From contig CAIWCQ010000008.1 of NCBI GenBank assembly GCA_903911165.1, positions 1-11,420 of the forward strand: DNA of 11,420 nt. The letters are read 5' to 3'. Positions 7,133 through 11,420 of the stretch are shown here, piece by piece; the first letter of the stretch is position 1; each line of letters begins with the position of its first letter. The position numbers were made by a program, and so were the translations under genes. This DNA comes from an uncultured Actinomycetes bacterium (GTDB lineage Bacteria > Actinomycetota > Actinomycetes > Mycobacteriales > Mycobacteriaceae). Under the pieces are notes generated by a model, which did no database searches, had not been told where the DNA came from, and was given only the letters and a program-made list of their open reading frames with translations.

Positions 7133-7980
7133 CGCCATCCCCGGACCACCTGCCGTCGGAGACCCTGGCCGGTTCGCGAACTTTGGCCGAGATCGCTACC
7201 GGGCCCTCCGGCCCCGGCGTCGGCGCGTTTTTCGACCTCGATGGAACCCTGTTGGCCGGCTTCACCGCCACCGCCCACGCCAGTGACCGTCTCCGGCGCG
7301 GCCAGGCCCGGATCGGCGAGGTGCTCGGGGTCGTCGAGGCCTCGGTGCGCTACAAGCTGGGGCGAATGCAGTTCGAACGACTTCTCGCTCGGGGCGCGAC
7401 ATACCTGCGGGGGGAATCGTTGGCCGAACTGAGTGCGGTCGGCGAACGATTGTTCGCCGAGGAGCTGACGCACAAGGTCTACCCCCTGATGCGCCAGATC
7501 GTGGATGCTCATCTGAACCGTGGGCATACCGTTGTGATCAGTTCCTCGGCGTTGACCATCCACGCCGAACCGGTGGCCCGCGCATTGGGGATCTCCGATG
7601 TGGTGTGCAACTCCTTCGAACTCGACGAGCACGGATTGCTGACCGGCCGGGTGGCGAAACCCATCGTGTGGGGCCGGCAGAAAGCCGCTGCGGTGCAACG
7701 TCTTTGCGCCGAACGCGGTGTCGAGTTGGGTCAGAGCTACTTCTACGCCGACGGGAATGAGGACGCGGCGTTGATGAAGCTGGTCGGTCACCCCCGGCCG
7801 GTTAATCCCAGGGCTGGCCTGGCCGCGATGGCTACGACTCACGGTTGGCCGGTGCTGCACGTCGGCGCACCCGGTCAGCGCGGCCCCGCCAATGCACTTG
7901 GCCACCTGCCAGGATTGGGTCGGGCCGCGATCGGCGCCGCGTTCGGTGCGGTCGTGGCGCGCGGCAACAGGCGACGCTGA
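7129..7980 (+). CDS. HAD-IB family hydrolase (SerB/PlsC-N-terminal-like phosphatase)
   Basis: 283 residues from GTG 7129. All four HAD motifs are visible. Motif I is FFDLDGTLL (34-42), with nucleophile Asp36 and acid/base Asp38. Motif II is SSS (138-140) after HTVVI. Motif III is Lys185 in WGRQKAAAVQ. Motif IV is YADGNEDAALMKLVG, with Asp208 and Asp212. The helical cap between motifs I and II is of the SerB type (subclass IB). As I recall it, the sequence closely resembles the N-terminal phosphatase part of the mycobacterial HAD-acyltransferase fusion annotated PlsC (Rv2483c), including the HPRPVNP stretch after motif IV, but here no acyltransferase domain follows. It is probably a cytoplasmic phosphomonoesterase; a phosphoserine or lipid-phosphate substrate is a guess. 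A short hydrophobic stretch (GLGRAAIGAAFGAVVA) lies at the very C-terminus and might touch the membrane. Overlap with the transporter by GTGA implies co-translation. Confidence 0.85.
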   Translation: MTPSPDHLPSETLAGSRTLAEIATGPSGPGVGAFFDLDGTLLAGFTATAHASDRLRRGQARIGEVLGVVEASVRYKLGRMQFERLLARGATYLRGESLAELSAVGERLFAEELTHKVYPLMRQIVDAHLNRGHTVVISSSALTIHAEPVARALGISDVVCNSFELDEHGLLTGRVAKPIVWGRQKAAAVQRLCAERGVELGQSYFYADGNEDAALMKLVGHPRPVNPRAGLAAMATTHGWPVLHVGAPGQRGPANALGHLPGLGRAAIGAAFGAVVARGNRRR

Positions 7981-7986
7981 CGCGCC

Positions 7987-8727
7987 TCACATGGCGCGGT
8001 GCGGGACGTCGGTCACCAGACCGCCGTCGACGACATACTCCGAACCAGTCGAGAACGATGACTCGTCGCTGGCCAGGAACACCACGAAGGTAGCGACTTC
8101 CTCAGGTCTCCCGGGCCGGCCGAGCGGAGTGGCCACCATGTCCTCCGGCAGATGCTCAGTCATCGGCGTGCGAATGAACCCCGGATGTATCGAGTTGACG
8201 CGGATATTGCTGCTGGCGAGTTCCAGCGCGCTTGACTTGGTCAGACCGCGCAGGCCCCACTTGGAGGCGACGTAGCTGTGCACGTACGCGGCGCCACGTA
8301 GGCCCTCGATCGAGGAGATGTTGATGATCGACCCGCCCCCGGCGGCGATCATCGGTGCGATGACCTCCTTGGTACCCAGCATCGGGCCGGTGAGGTTGAC
8401 GTCGAGCACTTTTTGCCAGCGGGCCACATCGAGGGTCTTCAGCGGACCCAGCTGGACGATCCCGGCATTGTTCACCAGCACGTTGAGCTTGCCGAAAGCG
8501 CTCAGTGCGGTCCCGACAGCGGCCGTCCAGTCCTCCGCGCTGCTGACGTCGAGGTGGACGTAGCGCGCGGTGTCGCCCAAATCCGCGGCCAACGCGGCAC
8601 CTTCGTCGTCGAGGATGTCACCGATTAGCACCGCGGCACCCTCGGCGACCAACATTCGGGCGGCTGCCGCGCCAATGCCGCGCGAACCGCCGGTGATCAA
8701 AGCGACTTTGTTATCCACGCGTCCCAT
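7987..8727 (-). CDS. Short-chain dehydrogenase, FabG3/hydroxysteroid dehydrogenase-like
   Basis: 246 residues, normal for a classical SDR. Seen: TGGSRGIG (12-19) for dinucleotide binding; Asp37 after the second strand (LIGDILDD), which favours NAD(H) over NADP(H); HLDV at 58-61; NNAG at 86-89; structural Asn111; catalytic Ser139 in INISSIEG; Tyr152 and Lys156 in YVASK; and the RVNSIHPG loop. The combination GDILDDEG, YVHLDV, INISSIEGL and LASDESS followed by TGSEYVVDGG is very like the M. tuberculosis FabG3 (Rv2002) sequence I remember, reported as a 20-beta/3-alpha hydroxysteroid dehydrogenase. Oxidation or reduction of a steroid or other secondary alcohol is therefore the best guess, with generic SDR as the cautious label. 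It faces the HAD gene convergently (6-base gap) and is divergent from the DapB-fold gene with a 25-base intergenic region. No Shine-Dalgarno precedes ATG 8727, so the transcript may be leaderless. Confidence 0.9.
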   Translation of the reverse strand: MGRVDNKVALITGGSRGIGAAAARMLVAEGAAVLIGDILDDEGAALAADLGDTARYVHLDVSSAEDWTAAVGTALSAFGKLNVLVNNAGIVQLGPLKTLDVARWQKVLDVNLTGPMLGTKEVIAPMIAAGGGSIINISSIEGLRGAAYVHSYVASKWGLRGLTKSSALELASSNIRVNSIHPGFIRTPMTEHLPEDMVATPLGRPGRPEEVATFVVFLASDESSFSTGSEYVVDGGLVTDVPHRAM

Positions 8728-8735
8728 GGAATGTC

Positions 8736-8745
8736 AGGCTACCTT
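8736..8745. promoter_or_regulatory. Overlapping divergent -10 elements (SDR / DapB-fold gene)
   Basis: The 25-base gap between the two starts holds TACCTT on plus (8740-8745), with 7 bases to ATG 8753, and TAGCCT on minus (8741-8736), with 8 bases to ATG 8727. The two TANNNT boxes share two base pairs. Neither gene has a Shine-Dalgarno, and there is no room for a normal leader, so both are predicted to be leaderless or nearly so. Confidence 0.5.
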
Positions 8746-8752
8746 GACGAGT

Positions 8753-9850
8753 ATGTCCATTCGCGTCGTCCACATCGGAACCGGCAACGTGGGCCGGCTC
8801 GCACTGGCGGAACTGATCGCCAACCCGGCCTTCGAACTGATCGGGTTGTGCGTCTCAACCCCCGCCAAAGTCGGCCGGGACGCCGGCGAACTGGCTGGCC
8901 TGGACGTGATGACCGGCGTCAAGGCAACCGATGACCTCGAGGCGGTTCTGGCCTTAGCGCCTGAGTGCGCGGTCTATTGCGCGATGGGCGATACCCGCAT
9001 GGTGGAGGCCATGGGCGATGTACGGCGGATTCTCGCAGCGGGCGTCAACGTGGTGGGTTCGGCGCCGGGGATACTGCAGTTTCCCTGGCGTGTCATGCCG
9101 GACAAGTACATCGAACCTCTCGAAGTTGCCGGGCGGCAAGGCAATTCGAGCATCTACATCAACGGTGTGGATCCGGGGTTCATCACCGACCTGATTCCGC
9201 TGGCATTCGCCAGCACCTGTGCTCGAATCGAGCAGGTGCGCTGCATGGAGATCGCCGACTACGCCACCTACGACGGCGCCACCGTGATGTTCGACGTGAT
9301 GGGTTTCGGCAAACCGCTTGACGAGGTGCCCATGCTGTTTCAGCCCGGTGTCCTGGCGGTGGCATGGGGCTGCGCGATCCGGCAATTGGCGGCCGGGCTG
9401 AAGATCGAGATCGACTCGATCACTGAGAGTTACCAGCGTGAACCGGCTCCGGAGAGTTTCGAGATCGCCGCCGGCCACATTCCCCGCGGTGGCGTGGCGG
9501 CAGTCCGATTCGAGATCACCGGCATGGTGGGCGGACACCCGGCGATCGTCGTCGAGCACGTGACCCGACTGCGCGAGGACCTGCGGCCGGATTGGGCGCA
9601 ACCCGCCCAGCCAGGCGGCTCCTACCGCGTGGAGATCACCGGAGAGCCGTCGTATGCCGTCGATATCTGCCCCACCAGCCGCCACGGCGACCACAACCAC
9701 GCCGCAATCGCGGGGGCTGCGGCCCGCATCGTGAACGCCATCCCGGCAGTGATCACCGCGCCACCGGGTATCCGCACCACACTCGATCTTCCGCTGGTGT
9801 CGGGGGTCGGGGTGTACTCAAGCCCCGGGGATGTCGAGGCGTCCCGGTGA
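8753..9850 (+). CDS. DapB-fold NAD(P)H-dependent oxidoreductase (amine dehydrogenase-like)
   Basis: 365 residues from ATG 8753. The N-terminus SIRVVHIGTGNVGRLAL carries the GxGxxG Rossmann motif (GTGNVG, 9-14). AECAVYCAMGDTR-type and GVNVVGSAPG segments follow, as in the dihydrodipicolinate-reductase-like family. These proteins are often labelled hypothetical or 2,4-diaminopentanoate/amine dehydrogenase-like; some mycobacterial members have been shown to reductively aminate carbonyl compounds. Further on are INGVDPGFITDLIPLA and the histidine-rich HGDHNHAAIAGAAARIVNAIP near the C-terminus, both usual for this family. It is not the lysine-pathway DapB, which is shorter and lacks this C-terminal region. 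Substrate unknown. The frame is open upstream to 8570, but that would overlap the divergent SDR and its promoter. The last codons lie inside a 19-base tandem repeat, so the C-terminal residues (SSPGDVEASR) may differ between strains. Confidence 0.85.
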   Translation: MSIRVVHIGTGNVGRLALAELIANPAFELIGLCVSTPAKVGRDAGELAGLDVMTGVKATDDLEAVLALAPECAVYCAMGDTRMVEAMGDVRRILAAGVNVVGSAPGILQFPWRVMPDKYIEPLEVAGRQGNSSIYINGVDPGFITDLIPLAFASTCARIEQVRCMEIADYATYDGATVMFDVMGFGKPLDEVPMLFQPGVLAVAWGCAIRQLAAGLKIEIDSITESYQREPAPESFEIAAGHIPRGGVAAVRFEITGMVGGHPAIVVEHVTRLREDLRPDWAQPAQPGGSYRVEITGEPSYAVDICPTSRHGDHNHAAIAGAAARIVNAIPAVITAPPGIRTTLDLPLVSGVGVYSSPGDVEASR

Positions 9851-9893
9851 TGGTTAGGCGTCCCGGGGATGATTAGGCGTGCCGGGGATGTTG
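9818..9893 (+). repeat. 19-bp tandem repeat, four copies, spanning a stop codon
   Basis: Units lie at 9818-9836 (eroded), 9837-9855, 9856-9874 and 9875-9893. The consensus is AGGCGTCCCGGGGATGNTT. Units two and three differ at two positions; unit four differs by a few more. The first unit and most of the second are inside the DapB-fold gene, whose TGA (9848-9850) arises within unit two through a T in place of G. The remaining units fill the gap to the convergent exported-protein gene. Confidence 0.85.
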
Positions 9894-9900
9894 CGGGACG

Positions 9901-10257
9901 TCACGGGCGATAGCCGGGAACGAGCGTCGCCCCGGGATACCAGCCGTACCCGCCATTGACGTACAGCGACAGACACTGTGCGCGCAAGGCTTCGCTCCCG
10001 ATGCCGCAGTTGAGCAACGCCGTCTGATCCGGCGCTGATCCCAGCACGCGCGGCGGGCGTGACGGCAACGCGCAGTTGTCGACGTAGGGATTCAGCGGAA
10101 ACACACCGTTGTAGCACGGGGCCGACGGCGGATCGATAGGGCCGGCGGACGCCACCGGTGCCCCTACCAGAATCGAGCCGGCGAGCACCGAGCCAGCGAG
10201 GACGGTGCCGGCGAGCACCAGAACCGCTCTGGTGGACAACCTGCGCAGATCTGCCAT
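9901..10257 (-). CDS. Small exported protein with four cysteines, function unknown
   Basis: 118 residues from ATG 10257. The N-terminus has arginines (LRRLSTR), a long hydrophobic core built on a VLAGS/T repeat (residues 13-32), and a signal peptidase I site ASA-GP after residue 38. The mature part is about 80 residues. It holds four cysteines (48, 62, 84, 95), enough for two disulfides, and is rich in Pro, Gly and Tyr (PPSAPCYNG, PLNPYVDNC, YVNGGYGWYPG). No enzyme motif is visible. It resembles the many small secreted proteins of mycobacteria, but I cannot assign it to a named family. A strong Shine-Dalgarno precedes the start. It is convergent with the DapB-fold gene and divergent from the flavoprotein gene, whose KstR box lies in the shared 123-base intergenic region and could also act on this gene. 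Confidence 0.8.
   Translation of the reverse strand: MADLRRLSTRAVLVLAGTVLAGSVLAGSILVGAPVASAGPIDPPSAPCYNGVFPLNPYVDNCALPSRPPRVLGSAPDQTALLNCGIGSEALRAQCLSLYVNGGYGWYPGATLVPGYRP
10175..10219 (-). repeat. 15-bp tandem repeat inside the signal peptide coding region
   Basis: Three adjacent 15-base units, 10175-10189, 10190-10204 and 10205-10219. On the plus strand they read GAGCCGGCGAGCACC, GAGCCAGCGAGGACG and GTGCCGGCGAGCACC. Units one and three match at 14 of 15. They encode the five-residue VLAGS/T repeat in the hydrophobic core of the exported protein's signal peptide. Confidence 0.75.
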
Positions 10258-10266
10258 TCGCGAACA

Positions 10267-10271
10267 CCTCC
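10267..10271 (-). promoter_or_regulatory. Ribosome binding site for the exported protein
   Basis: GGAGG (inside GGGGGAGGT) lies 9 bases upstream of ATG 10257 on the minus strand. It fixes this start over the longer open frames that overlap here. Confidence 0.7.
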
Positions 10272-10343
10272 CCCGTGATAACGCCTACTCTTCCACGGTA
10301 CTCCGCTGAGGATTTCCCCTGCTCCAACCGCACGTGGTAAAAC

Positions 10344-10357
10344 TAGAACACGTTTCA
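10344..10357. promoter_or_regulatory. KstR (cholesterol regulon repressor) operator
   Basis: TAGAACACGTTTCA fits the published mycobacterial KstR motif TNNAACNNGTTNNA at every fixed position. Its flanks extend the inverted repeat (ACTAGAAC - AC - GTTTCAGT, 6 of 8 bases paired between arms). It lies 23 bases before the flavoprotein ATG and 12 bases before its ribosome binding site, where a bound TetR-type repressor would block transcription. KstR is released by cholesterol-derived CoA intermediates. The site also lies upstream of the divergent exported-protein gene, 86 bases from its start. Confidence 0.75.
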
Positions 10358-10369
10358 GTCCGACGCCCT

Positions 10370-10374
10370 AGGAG
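10370..10374 (+). promoter_or_regulatory. Ribosome binding site for the NMO-like gene
   Basis: AGGAG lies 6 bases before ATG 10381, an ideal spacing that settles the start. Confidence 0.7.
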
Positions 10375-10380
10375 CCGGTC

Positions 10381-11420
10381 ATGCACACTTCCCTCTGCGA
10401 CGAACTGGGCATCGAGTTCCCCATCTTCGCGTTCACCCACTGTCGCGACGTGGTCGTCGCGGTCAGCAAAGCCGGCGGTTTCGGGGTGCTCGGCGCCGTC
10501 GGGTTCACCCCCGAGCAGTTGGAAATCGAACTGAACTGGATCGACGAGCGCATCGGCGACCGTCCCTACGGCATCGACATCGTGATCCCCAACAAGTACG
10601 AGGGCATGGACGCCGACGTCTCTCCAGAGGTGCTCACCAAGATGTTGCAGGACATGGTTCCGCAGCAGCACCTCGACTTCGCCAAGAAGGTCCTCGCCGA
10701 CCACGGTGTGCCCACCGGCGACGCCGACTCCAACGCCCTGCAGTTGCTCGGTTGGACCGAGGCGACGGCCACCCCGCAGGTCGAGGTCGCGCTGCGGCAC
10801 CCGAAGGTCACCCTGATTGCCAACGCGCTCGGTACCCCGCCGATCGAGATGATCGAACTCATCCACGCATCTGGCCGTAAGGTCGCCGCGTTGTGCGGCT
10901 CCCCCGCGCAGGCCCGCAAGCATGCCGACGCCGATGTCGACATCATCATCGCCCAGGGCGGCGAGGGCGGCGGTCACTGCGGTGAGGTCGGTTCTATCGT
11001 GCTGTGGCCGCAGGTGGTCAAGGAAGTCGCACCCCGGCCGGTTTTGGCCGCCGGTGGGATCGGCAGCGGTTACCAGATCGCTGCCGCACTAGCGATGGGG
11101 TGCGCCGGTAGCTGGTCTGGCTCGCAGTGGCTGATGGTCGAGGAAGCCGAGAACACTCCGGTTCAGCAGGCTGCCTATGTCAACGCCAGCAGCCGCGACA
11201 CGGTACGCAGCCGTTCGTTCACCGGCAAGCCCTGCCGCATGCTCCGCAACGACTGGACCGACGCCTGGCAGACTCCCGGCAACCCCGAGCCGCTCGGAAT
11301 GCCGCTGCAGTACATGGTGTCCGGCATGGCAGTGGCCGCCACCAGCAAGTACCCCAACGAGACGGTGAACGTCGCGTTCAACCCGGTCGGTCAGGTCGTC
11401 GGCCAACTGACCAAGGTAGA
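10381..11420 (+). CDS. Nitronate monooxygenase (2-nitropropane dioxygenase)-like flavoprotein, C-terminus cut off
   Basis: The frame is open from ATG 10381 to the window edge, giving 346 codons with no stop; the family is usually 350-380 residues, so only the tail is missing. It is an FMN-binding TIM barrel. The N-terminus LCDELGIEFPIF, followed by AVSKAGGFGVLGAVGF, is the standard opening of the family. The flavin and active-site segment reads IIAQGGEGGGHCGEVGS, with the probable catalytic His199, and the FMN-phosphate loop is VLAAGGIGSG. Family enzymes oxidise nitronates using oxygen, but mycobacteria carry many paralogues whose true substrates are unknown, some in lipid and steroid regulons. 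FAFTHCRDVV near the start and the long insert KYEGMDADVSPEVLTKML suggest a subfamily apart from classical nitronate monooxygenases. A KstR operator and a good ribosome binding site lie just upstream, so induction during cholesterol breakdown is expected. Confidence 0.9.
   Translation, partial: MHTSLCDELGIEFPIFAFTHCRDVVVAVSKAGGFGVLGAVGFTPEQLEIELNWIDERIGDRPYGIDIVIPNKYEGMDADVSPEVLTKMLQDMVPQQHLDFAKKVLADHGVPTGDADSNALQLLGWTEATATPQVEVALRHPKVTLIANALGTPPIEMIELIHASGRKVAALCGSPAQARKHADADVDIIIAQGGEGGGHCGEVGSIVLWPQVVKEVAPRPVLAAGGIGSGYQIAAALAMGCAGSWSGSQWLMVEEAENTPVQQAAYVNASSRDTVRSRSFTGKPCRMLRNDWTDAWQTPGNPEPLGMPLQYMVSGMAVAATSKYPNETVNVAFNPVGQVVGQLTKV

Noticed and set aside
8570..8752. 61-residue N-terminal extension of the DapB-fold protein
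   Set aside because: It lies antisense within the SDR gene. The Rossmann strand begins right at ATG 8753, as is normal for the family.
8954..9700. Long antisense open frame inside the DapB-fold gene
   Set aside because: Same reason: no recognisable domain, and the sense frame is convincing.
9818..9893. CRISPR array
   Set aside because: The 19-bp units are directly adjacent with no spacers, and there are no cas genes.
9854..10333. 159-residue open frame overlapping the exported-protein gene on the same strand
   Set aside because: The 118-residue frame has a signal peptide, ordered cysteines and a GGAGG site at the right distance; the overlapping frame has none of these.

Overview
The window looks like chromosomal DNA from a mycobacterium or a close relative. 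G+C is high throughout and GTG/TTG starts are used. Genes are packed with 4-base ATGA/GTGA overlaps, and two divergent gene pairs have promoter arrangements compatible with leaderless transcripts. Several proteins (CinA, the FabG3-like SDR, the SerB/PlsC-like HAD protein and the NMO-like flavoprotein) closely resemble mycobacterial proteins as I remember them. A perfect match to the mycobacterial KstR operator supports this. Species cannot be fixed from the sequence alone. No tRNA, rRNA, insertion sequence, phage gene or CRISPR array is visible, and no gap between genes exceeds 300 bases.

Layout. (1) 1-1391, plus strand: the C-terminal part of a class I SAM methyltransferase, overlapping by ATGA a six-helix membrane protein with a degenerate GGDEF domain. 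(2) 1401-3331, minus strand: an acetyltransferase-like gene with a GyrA-type coiled-coil N-terminus, coupled by a GTGA overlap to cinA. (3) 3389-6130, plus: a large exported glycoside hydrolase of family 2, exo-beta-glucosaminidase branch. (4) 6236-7980, plus: a DMT-family transporter overlapping by GTGA a HAD-IB phosphatase. (5) 7987-8727, minus, and 8753-9850, plus: a short-chain dehydrogenase resembling FabG3/hydroxysteroid dehydrogenase, divergent from a DapB-fold oxidoreductase; only 25 bp separate them and two possible -10 boxes overlap there. (6) 9901-10257, minus, and 10381 to the end, plus: a small exported four-cysteine protein divergent from a nitronate-monooxygenase-like flavoprotein. 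A perfect KstR operator (TNNAACNNGTTNNA) lies between these two, which ties the flavoprotein to the cholesterol/steroid catabolic regulon.

The genes do not form one pathway. They are a series of small housekeeping or accessory operons: nucleotide repair (cinA), sugar hydrolysis (GH2), transport with phosphatase, and redox enzymes probably linked to steroid or lipid metabolism. The most notable points are the KstR box, the GyrA-like/GNAT fusion, two compact bidirectional promoters, and four separate short tandem repeats (18, about 17, 19 and 15 bp units). Two of the repeats are inside reading frames and one runs across a stop codon.
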